Source of the DNA: an uncultured Alphaproteobacteria bacterium | GTDB lineage: Bacteria > Pseudomonadota > Alphaproteobacteria > Paracaedibacterales > CAIULA01 | Assembly: GCA_903905285.1 (NCBI GenBank) | Contig: CAIVFQ010000199.1 | Location: 1-25,164, forward strand | Length of the DNA: 25,164 nucleotides | Direction: 5' to 3' | Shown here: piece by piece, positions 15,749-22,935 of the stretch | Position numbering within the stretch: position 1 is the stretch's first letter | Layout: every line of letters starts with the position of its first letter | The notes under the pieces: generated by a model | What the model saw: only the letters and a program-made list of their open reading frames with translations | Databases searched by the model: none | What the model was told of the DNA's origin: nothing | Position numbers and translations under genes: made by a program

Positions 15749-15768
15749 TTTTAACTTAGTTTTAACTT
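15749..15768 (+). promoter_or_regulatory. Direct repeat TTTTAACTT, period 11, upstream of the coiled-coil protein gene
   Basis: TTTTAACTT occurs at 15749-15757 and 15760-15768, exactly 11 bases apart, about one turn of the helix. It lies in the gap between divergent chpT and the exported coiled-coil gene, some 55-75 bases before the ATG at 15823. Such spacing suits a regulator binding to one face of the DNA, but in AT-rich DNA chance is a real alternative. The 11-base spacing also places TTAACTT near where a -35 region could be. Confidence 0.25.
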
Positions 15769-15822
15769 CCTCTCCCATAAGCTTAAGTACCTAATTTCGT
15801 TAATATTTTTATGGAGAAAGAT

Positions 15823-16653
15823 ATGAAAGTATGTAAGTTTTTGTTAAGCATGTGCCTTTTAACAACGACCTGTATGGCACGAATGACACCCGCTGACATT
15901 CAGGAAGAAATTGGTAGTTTAAATGCTTTGCAGAGGCAAGCTCTACAGATTTTGCAGCCGATACAAGATAACATAGATGCTGTTAAAAGAGAGGTAAGGG
16001 CCCCTTTCGAGGCTGAGGCTCAGCCAATCAATGCGCAGCTAGAGGCTTTGCGACAAGAAATAAATGCCATGCAATCACAGTGCTATGAACTAGAAAATAA
16101 GTTTCGCGCAGATTCCACTGATCTTGACAAAAAAGAGCAACTTGAGCTTCAAGAGGCCACTGCCCCATTAGAATCAGAGTTAGAGGCAAAAAGACAGCCA
16201 ATTATGGCTGAAGTTGAAGAACTCAGGGCAAGAGAAAGGAAGATCTTACAAGACTGTTATAGAATGAAAGCCGACCCAGTATGGGGAAAATGGTGGGATG
16301 GTATGGACAGCCTGGATGTGGGTTTAAAATGTGGATTTATTGCAGAGCAAATTAGGAAGCTTTATGTCTCGGTGGATGGTGAGTTACCCGCGATAGAAGA
16401 AACGCGAAGAACTGTTAGGGATAAATATTATGCAGAACGTTCAAAACGGGGAGAGGAAATCGACGCCGCTAAAAAAGAGATCTCTGGACGCATGAGAGAA
16501 AAAGAGGTTTTCCTTGAGGATTTACAAAAACAAACTTCAGCCGTTTACCAACGTCAAAGAGAAGCAATCGATGCTAATATACCAGACTTGTCCCTTGTCA
16601 GTCGATTAGCACGCGAAATGGAACTCAGAATGATTGCAGGCTTGCCATTATAG
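15823..16653 (+). CDS. Exported coiled-coil protein of unknown function
   Basis: I do not recognise a family. ATG 15823 is chosen over ATG 15811 because GGAG at 15813-15816 sits six bases before it and the result is a clean signal peptide: Lys2/Lys5, hydrophobic FLLSMCLLTTTC, cleavage after MA at about residue 18. The mature protein (about 258 residues) is almost wholly Glu/Lys/Arg/Ala/Gln-rich with two long predicted coiled-coil stretches, about 20-150 and 190-265. They are separated by a distinct segment with four tryptophans (VWGKWWDGMDSLDVGLKCGF), which may be a turn or a small folded core. Four cysteines remain after the leader, enough for disulfides in the periplasm. It ends just before a strong bidirectional terminator. 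Periplasmic or secreted scaffold is the most that can be said. Confidence 0.8.
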   Translation: MKVCKFLLSMCLLTTTCMARMTPADIQEEIGSLNALQRQALQILQPIQDNIDAVKREVRAPFEAEAQPINAQLEALRQEINAMQSQCYELENKFRADSTDLDKKEQLELQEATAPLESELEAKRQPIMAEVEELRARERKILQDCYRMKADPVWGKWWDGMDSLDVGLKCGFIAEQIRKLYVSVDGELPAIEETRRTVRDKYYAERSKRGEEIDAAKKEISGRMREKEVFLEDLQKQTSAVYQRQREAIDANIPDLSLVSRLAREMELRMIAGLPL

Positions 16654-16666
16654 GTAAAACATAAAA

Positions 16667-16697
16667 AAAACGCTGGCGTTTTTAAGGCCAGCGTTTT
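16667..16697. terminator. Bidirectional intrinsic terminator
   Basis: AAAACGCTGGC (16667-16677) pairs perfectly with GCCAGCGTTTT (16687-16697), an 11-bp stem with a nine-base loop. There is a long A-run on the left and T-run on the right, so each strand gives a GC-rich stem ending in U residues. It lies between the convergent coiled-coil protein gene (stop 16653) and the RRM protein gene (stop 16734) and can end both transcripts. Confidence 0.9.
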
Positions 16698-16733
16698 CTT
16701 GGTAAAAACCTAAATTTTTAACAAAGAGAAAAA

Positions 16734-17147
16734 TTAACGAGAGTAGCCACCGCGTGGGCGATCGTAACCACCATCACCGCCGCCGCCTCCACGGAAACCG
16801 CCGCCGTTACCGCCGCCGTTACCGCCGCCGCCATCACGTCGTGGACCGAAATCGCGTCCACCGCCACCAAAGTCGCGGTTGTTGCTGTATTCACGTGGTT
16901 CTTGTGGTTTCGCTTCGGCAACGCTGATAACGCGGCCTTGGCTTTCTCTACCATTTAGCTCTTTAATTGCTACTTTTGCTTCTTCATCCGTTGTCATTTC
17001 AACAAATCCAAAACCCTTGCTGCGGCCAGAACGACGATCCGTAATAATTTTAGCAGAAACTACGGACCCTACCTCACCAAAAACCTTTTCTAGATCATTA
17101 TCATTCATTGAAAAGGATAGATTGCTGACGTATAATTTTTTATTCAT
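16734..17147 (-). CDS. Glycine-rich RRM RNA-binding protein
   Basis: A single RNA-recognition motif protein of 137 residues. RNP-2 is LYVSNL at 5-10 and RNP-1 is KGFGFVEM at 44-51, so both core aromatic contacts are present. The RRM covers about 1-78. The rest is a Gly/Arg/Asn-rich tail (about 90-137) with RGG/RDGGG runs ending GGYSR. This layout matches the short RRM proteins of cyanobacteria and many proteobacteria, and resembles plant glycine-rich RNA-binding proteins; several are cold-induced. A strong AAGGAG lies six bases before the ATG. The leader is about 80 bases if the TATAAT at 17232-17237 is used. RNA chaperone activity is likely from the family, the target unknown. The tail DNA is a GGC/GGT-rich repeat and prone to length change. 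Confidence 0.92.
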   Translation of the reverse strand: MNKKLYVSNLSFSMNDNDLEKVFGEVGSVVSAKIITDRRSGRSKGFGFVEMTTDEEAKVAIKELNGRESQGRVISVAEAKPQEPREYSNNRDFGGGGRDFGPRRDGGGGNGGGNGGGFRGGGGGDGGYDRPRGGYSR

Positions 17148-17231
17148 GTGAACTCCTTGAGAAATTTTCTTGCCGCGGACAACTGAAGATTTCTATAAAC
17201 TTTCAATCACAACGGACGACTAACACCTTTA

Positions 17232-17237
17232 ATTATA
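17232..17237 (-). promoter_or_regulatory. Candidate -10 box of the RRM protein gene
   Basis: On the minus strand TATAAT lies 84 bases upstream of the ATG, giving a leader of roughly 75-80 bases ending in the AAGGAG site. The -35 position holds only a T-run, so this is a tentative call. A long leader would suit cold-shock-like control at the RNA level, as known for some genes of this family. Confidence 0.35.
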
Positions 17238-17322
17238 AGCGCAGAACGCCTTAAAAAATAGTAAAAAAGATAAAATTAAAAAAAAATAATAAAAATAGTT
17301 TTAGACAATATTAAAATAATCT

Positions 17323-18249
17323 ATGGATATGCTTATCTCCTCTTCACAAAGTCCGTTAATCGGCCATGAGAAACCCTTTCAGCGCTTGCTTAATTTTTAT
17401 CAGCAGCAGACATTAAGCCCCTGTTGGTTAATCAATGGACAGCAAGGAATTGGCAAGGCAACCTTTGCCAAAGCTTTTGCGCAATACGTGTTAGCCAAAA
17501 ACCCTATTAACCCTGACGGCCTTAGCAGTGACTTGGTTCAGCGCCAAATTCAAGTTGGTTCTTATCCCAATTTACTAATATTGCGAAAACCAGTAATCGA
17601 TGGCGAAGAAGCCGGCGAGATCCCCCTATCTGAAGCCAAAAGAGTTTTAAACTTTCTGGCCCATTCGGCTATCATCCCAGGCTGGAGAGTCGTTATTGTT
17701 GATGCGGCGAACGAACTGAATCGATCAGCCTCCAATTGTTTGTTAAAAGTACTGGAAGAGCCCCCGGCAAAAACCCTTATTTTGTTAGTCTGTCATGCAT
17801 GGGGACAAGTTCTTCCCACCTTGCGGTCACGCTGTCAGCGGTTAGATTTTTCACCGTTAACGGTGGATGATGTGAAAGATTTATCTGTTGATGGTGATTT
17901 GTTCGCTGTTTGCCAAGGAAGCCTAGGATATTACCAACAACTGGTAAACGCCGGCGGGCTTGAGTTTTTAAATACGGCGAAAACAATGATACAAGCGGCC
18001 AGGCAAGGTCAATGGATTCAGTTGCAAAAATTTTGCCAAGATAACGCCAAGCTGCCCGATCGTTTTCAGTGTTTGTTATGGCTTTTGCCGTATTTAATTT
18101 ATCAAAAAAGCGTTGAAACAAAGTCACCAGAATGGCTGACCGTGGCCCAAAAATTAAACCGCTTTCTTGAACAGGCCAAAACAAGCCACTTGGATAAAAC
18201 CCAGTTTCTGTTAAATTGCTTTTTATTGATTGAGAATTCCCACTGTTGA
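17323..18249 (+). CDS. holB: DNA polymerase III, delta-prime subunit
   Basis: Delta-prime is part of the clamp-loader complex that opens the sliding clamp for replication. The 308-residue protein has a Walker A-like GQQGIGKAT at 39-47, VVIVDAANELNRSASNCLLK (about 123-142, the Walker B/sensor region), LLKVLEEPP and the arginine-finger SRC motif at 169-171 (LRSRCQRL). The zinc-binding cysteines seen in many HolB/DnaX proteins are missing. An acidic insert (DGEEAGEI) lies before the Walker B region, as in other alphaproteobacterial HolB. The ATG at 17323 or at 17329 (Met3) may start it. The upstream 60 bases are nearly pure A/T. In related genomes tmk precedes and metG follows; here tmk is absent and a GNAT gene is inserted before metG. 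Confidence 0.9.
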   Translation: MDMLISSSQSPLIGHEKPFQRLLNFYQQQTLSPCWLINGQQGIGKATFAKAFAQYVLAKNPINPDGLSSDLVQRQIQVGSYPNLLILRKPVIDGEEAGEIPLSEAKRVLNFLAHSAIIPGWRVVIVDAANELNRSASNCLLKVLEEPPAKTLILLVCHAWGQVLPTLRSRCQRLDFSPLTVDDVKDLSVDGDLFAVCQGSLGYYQQLVNAGGLEFLNTAKTMIQAARQGQWIQLQKFCQDNAKLPDRFQCLLWLLPYLIYQKSVETKSPEWLTVAQKLNRFLEQAKTSHLDKTQFLLNCFLLIENSHC

Positions 18250-18263
18250 GTTAGGAATAGCAA

Positions 18264-18866
18264 GTGATCGAAAGCCCTCTTCTAATAGATCTGCCCATGC
18301 CGTTTTATACATCCCGTTTGATGATCCGTCCTATGATGCCCGGAGATGGTCCCGCAGTTTGGCAAGCAATAGAAGAATCAAGACAATACATCAGAAAATG
18401 GTTGCCGTGGGTTGATGATGTAAAATGCTGGCAAGATTCCGAAAAAACAGCGCGGCAATTTTATGCCGATTTCATTTTAAGAAAAAGCCTGAATTTTTGC
18501 ATATTTAAGGATGGTGTTTACGTTGGTGGGTGCAGCTTACACCATATGAATTGGGGCGTTCCCTCCGCCGCCATAGGGTACTGGTGCCGAACAAGCTTTC
18601 AAAGTCATGGTTATATCACCGAAGCTGTTGGCACCCTTGTGCTGTACGCTTTTAAAGAAATTCAGCTCAAACGAGTAACAATCCTTTGCGAAGAAGAAAA
18701 CACAAAAAGCGCGACCATTGCTAACCGTCTAGGATTTGACCTAGAAACAAAAGCAAGAGGAATTCTGGCCCACCAACGTTCTGAAGAACTGTTAATGGTA
18801 TGCCGTTATGTACGATTTAATTCTTCCGGCCTGGAAAACTCTTACTCCTATAAACTTCAGCCCTAA
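18264..18866 (+). CDS. GNAT family N-acetyltransferase, RimJ/RimL-like
   Basis: A cytoplasmic acetyl-CoA-dependent acetyltransferase. The 200-residue protein follows the RimJ/RimL pattern: FYTSRLMIRPMMPGD (about 14-28), ESRQYIRKWLPWVDD (about 39-53), GGCSLHHMNWGVPSAAIGYW, the acetyl-CoA loop region SFQSHGYITEAVGTLVLYAF, where the usual Q/RxxGxG/A reads QSHGYI, and NTKSATIANRLGFDLE, with LGF typical of motif B. The start is GTG 18264, supported by AGGA seven bases upstream. The gene lies 14 bases after holB and 15 before metG, so it is in the operon. Ribosomal-protein N-terminal acetylation and drug or amino-acid acetylation are equally possible. Confidence 0.88.
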   Translation: MIESPLLIDLPMPFYTSRLMIRPMMPGDGPAVWQAIEESRQYIRKWLPWVDDVKCWQDSEKTARQFYADFILRKSLNFCIFKDGVYVGGCSLHHMNWGVPSAAIGYWCRTSFQSHGYITEAVGTLVLYAFKEIQLKRVTILCEEENTKSATIANRLGFDLETKARGILAHQRSEELLMVCRYVRFNSSGLENSYSYKLQP

Positions 18867-18881
18867 CTAGAAAATAACTTT

Positions 18882-20387
18882 ATGACACACCCTTTTTATA
18901 TCACTACCCCCATTTATTATGTTAACGACGTGCCCCACATTGGGCACGCCTACACCACGTTGGCATGCGATACGTTGGCGCGGTACAAACGCCTTGCTGG
19001 CGATGACGTTTATTTCTTAACAGGCACGGACGAACATGGACAAAAGGTTGAAAAAGCAGCTGAACATAAGGGGCTTAATCCGCAACAGTTTGTCGATCAA
19101 GTCTCACAATCGTTTCGGGATTTAATCCCCATCATTAATGCCGCACCCGATGATTTTATCCGCACCACAGAAAGCCGTCACAAGAAGGCTGTGCAACATT
19201 TATGGGACGAGTTGATCAAGCGAGATGCCATCTATTTGGGTGAGTATGCAGGTTGGTACGCTGTAAGGGATGAGGCGTTTTACGGTGAGGGTGAATTGGT
19301 GAATGGCAAGGCCCCCACGGGCGCAGATGTGGAATGGGTGACCGAGCCTAGCTATTTTTTCCGTCTGTCAGCCTTTCAGGACAGACTTTTGGAACTTTAT
19401 CATCAAAACCCCAACTTTATTGCCCCACAAAGTCGCCGCAATGAAGTGATGCGATTCGTGGAAGGGGGACTGAATGATCTTTCTATTTCCCGTACCAGTT
19501 TTAACTGGGGCGTGACGGTTCCTAACGACCCTAAGCATGTAGTCTACGTATGGCTAGACGCCTTAACCAATTATATAACGGCGCTGGGGTATCCTGACCA
19601 AGGTGGGAATTTTGAGAAATATTGGTCAACCACCGTTCATGTGGTGGGGAAAGATATTTTGAGGTTTCATGCTGTTTATTGGCCAGCCTTTTTGATGGCC
19701 GCTGACTTGCCCTTACCGAAGCAAATTTTTGCCCATGGTTGGTGGACAAACGAAGGCGAAAAGATTTCAAAATCCTTAGGCAATACTATTGACCCTGTGG
19801 AGCTGGTTCAGACGTTTGGTGCCGATGCGGTTCGATATTTTTTGTTGAGGGAAATTTCCTTTGGCCAAGATGGGGATTTTTCACGCCAACAGTTGATCAA
19901 TCGTTATAACAGCGATCTGGCCAATGCCTACGGTAATTTGGTTCAACGTGTATTATCATTTATCCATAAAAACTGTGGGGGTGTTATCCCCTTGCCCCAT
20001 AACTTACAAGAACCTGACCAAGCCCTAATTCAAGAGTGTGATAAAATAATGTCAAAACTTGAAATTGACATGGAAACTTTAGCCTTTCACAAATATGCCG
20101 ACCATGTTTGGCAATTAATTGCGCACGCGAACCGATATGTTGATGAGCAAAAACCATGGGCACTAAAGGCGATAGACGTTCCCCGGATGCACACTATTTT
20201 GTATGTTTTGGCCGACACCATTCGCCAGATTGCCCTTTTAACGCAACCCCTACTGCCGGAAGCCAGTGCGGCTATTTTGGACCAATTGGCTATTCCTCTC
20301 GATCAACGAAAGTTCTTAGGGGACTCTCTCAAACCAGGCACCGCATTACCAGAGCCTAAAGGTGTGTTCCCGCGGCATGTGGTGTAG
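18882..20387 (+). CDS. metG: Methionyl-tRNA synthetase
   Basis: Class I aminoacyl-tRNA synthetase that charges initiator and elongator tRNA-Met. The 501 residues include the HIGH motif at 19-22 (PHIGHAYTT), FLTGTDEHGQKVE, the SRRNEVMRFVEGGLNDLSIS region, VYVWLDALTNYI, the KMSKS-equivalent KISKS at 294-298, and the anticodon-binding helical domain (FSRQQLINRYNSDLANAYGN, ANRYVDEQKPWAL). It is the short zinc-poor type usual in alphaproteobacteria and ends without the C-terminal Trbp111/OB dimerisation domain. A separate protein with that fold (CsaA) lies at 22936. Preceded by the GNAT gene and followed after six bases by trmL. Confidence 0.98.
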   Translation: MTHPFYITTPIYYVNDVPHIGHAYTTLACDTLARYKRLAGDDVYFLTGTDEHGQKVEKAAEHKGLNPQQFVDQVSQSFRDLIPIINAAPDDFIRTTESRHKKAVQHLWDELIKRDAIYLGEYAGWYAVRDEAFYGEGELVNGKAPTGADVEWVTEPSYFFRLSAFQDRLLELYHQNPNFIAPQSRRNEVMRFVEGGLNDLSISRTSFNWGVTVPNDPKHVVYVWLDALTNYITALGYPDQGGNFEKYWSTTVHVVGKDILRFHAVYWPAFLMAADLPLPKQIFAHGWWTNEGEKISKSLGNTIDPVELVQTFGADAVRYFLLREISFGQDGDFSRQQLINRYNSDLANAYGNLVQRVLSFIHKNCGGVIPLPHNLQEPDQALIQECDKIMSKLEIDMETLAFHKYADHVWQLIAHANRYVDEQKPWALKAIDVPRMHTILYVLADTIRQIALLTQPLLPEASAAILDQLAIPLDQRKFLGDSLKPGTALPEPKGVFPRHVV

Positions 20388-20393
20388 TTAACC

Positions 20394-20837
20394 ATGCTCC
20401 ATTTAGCCCTTTATCAACCAGAAATCCCACAGAATGCTGGCACCTTAATACGTCTTGCCGCTTGCGTAGGCATCAATTTTGATATCATTGAACCCTGCAG
20501 TTTTATTTTGGATGATGCACGTCTGAAGCGGGCTGGCATGGATTATGTAGAGATTGCCAGCATCAAATGTCATCAAAACTGGGAAAACTTTCGCCAGGCT
20601 TATGCCGCTCGCCGTGTTATTTTGTTGGACACAAAAGCCGACACCAATTACTTAGATTTTGAGTTTCAATCCAATGATATTCTATTGGTCGGCCGCGAGA
20701 GTGACGGTGTGCCACCCTCTGTTTTCCAAAGCACAGATCATCAAGTAAAAATCATGATGCAGCCCCTGCGACGATCCTTGAATGTGGCCGTAGCAGCCTC
20801 TATGGTTATAGGGGAAACATTAAGGCAAACAAGGTAA
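20394..20837 (+). CDS. trmL: tRNA (cytidine(34)-2'-O)-methyltransferase
   Basis: A SPOUT-fold enzyme that 2'-O-methylates the wobble base of certain leucine tRNAs. The 147-residue protein shows the three SPOUT motifs: motif 1 YQPEIPQNAGTLIRLAA (about 6-22), motif 2 DILLVGRESDGVP (about 92-104) and motif 3 MQPLRRSLNVAVAASMVI (about 121-138). DARLKRAGMDYVE is also typical. Six bases separate it from metG and five from hemF, so it is translated within the same operon. Length is normal for the minimal TrmL. Confidence 0.95.
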   Translation: MLHLALYQPEIPQNAGTLIRLAACVGINFDIIEPCSFILDDARLKRAGMDYVEIASIKCHQNWENFRQAYAARRVILLDTKADTNYLDFEFQSNDILLVGRESDGVPPSVFQSTDHQVKIMMQPLRRSLNVAVAASMVIGETLRQTR

Positions 20838-20842
20838 ACAGA

Positions 20843-21709
20843 ATGACAACCGATCAGCAAAAGCAACGTTTAGAAGACTGGTTTCAAACCCTTCAACAGC
20901 GGATCTGCCAAGCATTGGAAGACATTGAGGACGAATTCAAACACCCCGGCCTGCTGCCAGGACGCTTTAAGTTTACCCCTTGGCAACGGTCAGAACCTAC
21001 ACCTACCAGCCCTGATAATGACGGTGGTGGTGGAACCATGGGCGTTTTGCACGGAGCCGTATTTGAAAAGGCGGGTGTGAATCGATCAACCGTTTATGGG
21101 AAATTTTCCCCTGAATTTGCCGGTCAAATTCCTGGCTGCGAGAATGACACAACCTTTTGGGCCAGCGGGCTTTCCCTGGTTATTCACCCTTTGAATCCTT
21201 TTGTCCCTGCTGTTCATATGAACACGCGCCATATTATTACCACGAAAAGTTGGTTTGGCGGCGGCGCTGATTTAACGCCCACCTTTGAATTTAAAGAAGA
21301 CACAGACACCTTTCATAAAGCTCTTCGCCACGCATGTAACGGCCACCATCCCGATGATTATGCTAAGTTCAAACTGTGGTGTGATGAGTATTTTTACCTG
21401 CCTCATCGCCAAGAACCGCGCGGCGTTGGCGGAATTTTTTATGACTATATTAATACTGACAATTTCGACCATGACTTTGCCTTTACCCAGGCCGTGGGCG
21501 AATCTTTCCTAAGCAGTTATTGTGAGATTGTTCGCCGTCGCATGCATCAACCCTGGACGCCCGATGACAAGTATCAACAACTGGTTAAGCGCGGTCGGTA
21601 TGTGGAATTCAATTTGTTATATGATCGTGGCACGTTGTTTGGTTTGAAAACAAACGGCAATATCGACGCCATTTTAATGTCCCTGCCCCCTGTAGCCAGT
21701 TGGGTTTAA
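20843..21709 (+). CDS. hemF: Oxygen-dependent coproporphyrinogen-III oxidase
   Basis: HemF decarboxylates two propionates of coproporphyrinogen III to make protoporphyrinogen IX, using molecular oxygen. The 288-residue protein shows the family signatures GGGGTMGVLHGAVFEKAGVN, then VHMNTRHI (the His used in catalysis), WFGGGADLTP, HRQEPRGVGGIFYD and the C-terminal RGRYVEFNLLYDRGTLFGL. It is complete. It lies five bases after trmL and is the last gene of the operon. Its presence implies aerobic haem synthesis, so the organism is not fully dependent on host haem for this step. Confidence 0.97.
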   Translation: MTTDQQKQRLEDWFQTLQQRICQALEDIEDEFKHPGLLPGRFKFTPWQRSEPTPTSPDNDGGGGTMGVLHGAVFEKAGVNRSTVYGKFSPEFAGQIPGCENDTTFWASGLSLVIHPLNPFVPAVHMNTRHIITTKSWFGGGADLTPTFEFKEDTDTFHKALRHACNGHHPDDYAKFKLWCDEYFYLPHRQEPRGVGGIFYDYINTDNFDHDFAFTQAVGESFLSSYCEIVRRRMHQPWTPDDKYQQLVKRGRYVEFNLLYDRGTLFGLKTNGNIDAILMSLPPVASWV

Positions 21710-21717
21710 TGAAAAAT

Positions 21718-21758
21718 CTGGACTCTCGCAGGGTTGAAAAAACCTTGCAAGAGCCCAG
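21718..21758 (-). terminator. Intrinsic terminator for the leftward gene(s) at 21776-22662
   Basis: CTGGACTCT-CGCAGGGTT (21718-21735) pairs with AACCTTGCA-AGAGCCCAG (21741-21758) over 18 positions with two mismatches and one G-U pair. The loop is GAAAA. On the minus strand the stem is followed by ATTTTTC, so it fits the end of the leftward exported-protein gene whose stop is at 21776. It may also slow rightward transcription past hemF, although no T-run follows on that strand. Confidence 0.75.
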
Positions 21759-21775
21759 GATTATGATTCTTAACG

Positions 21776-22063
21776 TTAGTACTGAGCGGCTACAAGCGCG
21801 GCCTTCTCATCGGTCGTAAGCTGAGAATCGAAGGGATATGAAGCGGTGAGTGATGCAACACCTCCGCCGTTAACTTCAAGTGGATGGACTGTATCATTCA
21901 GATCAGTGTACCCTTTGGTGAATGTCGTTCCTAGATTTGCGATCTCAGTCCAAGAACCGCACATCGCTCCGAAACAGCCGGCGTTAAAAGCGTCTATTAC
22001 CTTATTTGGTGCATACGTGTCTATGTCACTCTCGTACGATGCGAAAAATGCGACCATGTTCAT
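21776..22063 (-). CDS. C-terminal part of a split exported protein (see 22087-22662)
   Basis: From ATG 22063 the frame encodes 95 residues with a balanced, folded-looking composition: two cysteines in AGCFGAMCGSW, and a Gly/Val/Ala-rich tail ending TTDEKAALVAAQY. The same frame stays open leftward in the coding sense back to about 22215, giving VIERAAAVKSSQKSATMNM before the Met, so the natural protein probably starts further upstream, fused to the preceding open frame by a one-base shift near 22120-22134. As a stand-alone gene the ATG has only a poor GAAGAG site nine bases upstream. No family recognised. Codon use favours GAC, TAC, TTC, CAG and AAG more than its neighbours do. It ends at a good terminator. 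Confidence 0.5.
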   Translation of the reverse strand: MNMVAFFASYESDIDTYAPNKVIDAFNAGCFGAMCGSWTEIANLGTTFTKGYTDLNDTVHPLEVNGGGVASLTASYPFDSQLTTDEKAALVAAQY

Positions 22064-22086
22064 AGTAGCGCTCTTCTGTGAACTCT

Positions 22087-22662
22087 TTACAGCAGCTGCC
22101 CGCTCGATGACACTCGAGTCGAAAGAATTCCCCCAACATCCAGAGCGACCGCGTCCGATGCTGCCCCCTGATTCACGACACCTATAGCTGTTAACGCGTC
22201 CTTGTAGTCTTGACCCTCATCACTGTCTTGTAAAACAACCTGGCCCATCGACTGATTTCGTTGGTAAGACGACGTTCCATAGCCTCCATACTGAGGATAA
22301 GCCGACGTTTGAGGATATCCTCCTCCATACTGCGCATAATGCTGGGATGCGTATTGGTACATAGGAGCCATTTGCATTCCTATGTACAACTTGAGTTCCG
22401 CTTTTGTCTTGCTGGAAGATGCGTAGCGCTGTGCTTCATCCATTATATCCGTCGCCACACGTAAAGATCGGTCTGCCGATCTGGCTTGCGTTAGATTGCT
22501 TGCCTGTTCTTTAGATCCCACTTCAACGTTGCCAGGGGCCACCTGCATTCCGTGCACATAACCACACGTTAGTGTCAGTCCAACTGCGAGTGATCTAACA
22601 AGAAGCTGAGTGATGCCCCGTGCAGTACGGTTAGCAGTGATAGTTTGAAGTTTGTTATCCAT
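22087..22662 (-). CDS. N-terminal part of an exported Tyr/Gly/Gln-rich protein, frame interrupted
   Basis: I do not recognise a family. The 191-residue open frame starts at ATG 22662 with AAGGA about nine bases upstream. It has a long n-region with two Arg, then a hydrophobic SLAVGLTLTCGYVHG and likely cleavage near MQVAPG (about residue 39). Residues 95-140 are rich in Tyr, Gly, Gln and Pro (QYGGGYPQTSAYPQYGGYG). The last dozen residues after DVGG do not look like the rest. A one-base addition in the C5 run at 22130-22134 (or in the nearby AAAG) would shift into the other frame and extend the protein to 21776, about 294 residues in all. I read 22662-21776 as one gene with a frameshift, either a real mutation or a sequencing error. 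Programmed -1 frameshifting is less likely. Confidence 0.6.
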   Translation of the reverse strand: MDNKLQTITANRTARGITQLLVRSLAVGLTLTCGYVHGMQVAPGNVEVGSKEQASNLTQARSADRSLRVATDIMDEAQRYASSSKTKAELKLYIGMQMAPMYQYASQHYAQYGGGYPQTSAYPQYGGYGTSSYQRNQSMGQVVLQDSDEGQDYKDALTAIGVVNQGAASDAVALDVGGILSTRVSSSGQLL

Positions 22663-22935
22663 AATGTCTGTTCCTTCTATTATGTGGAAACCGTCCCTAG
22701 ACCATTAGGCTAAAAATCGTGCCCCACCGTTTGTAATTGCGCACCATGCGCGCGTCATTACACAGTATCTGGTCTCCTCTACTACACCTTGCCGTGGCTC
22801 GTGTATGCTAATAGACTGGGATGGATGGTAACGACTTATATAAACATAGACTCGATAGGTTAACAATTCATTAAGACTATAAATTAAAAACATCAATAAA
22901 AAATATCAAATACCAAGTGCAGAAAGGTAAAAATA

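Noticed and set aside
16734..16900. GCC/ACC-rich repeat stretch that looks like a satellite
   Set aside because: It is the coding sequence of the glycine-rich tail of the RRM protein on the minus strand.
22705..22896. 63-residue open frame on the minus strand upstream of the split exported gene
   Set aside because: No ribosome-binding site, unusual composition, no domain; it lies where the promoter of the gene at 22662 should be.
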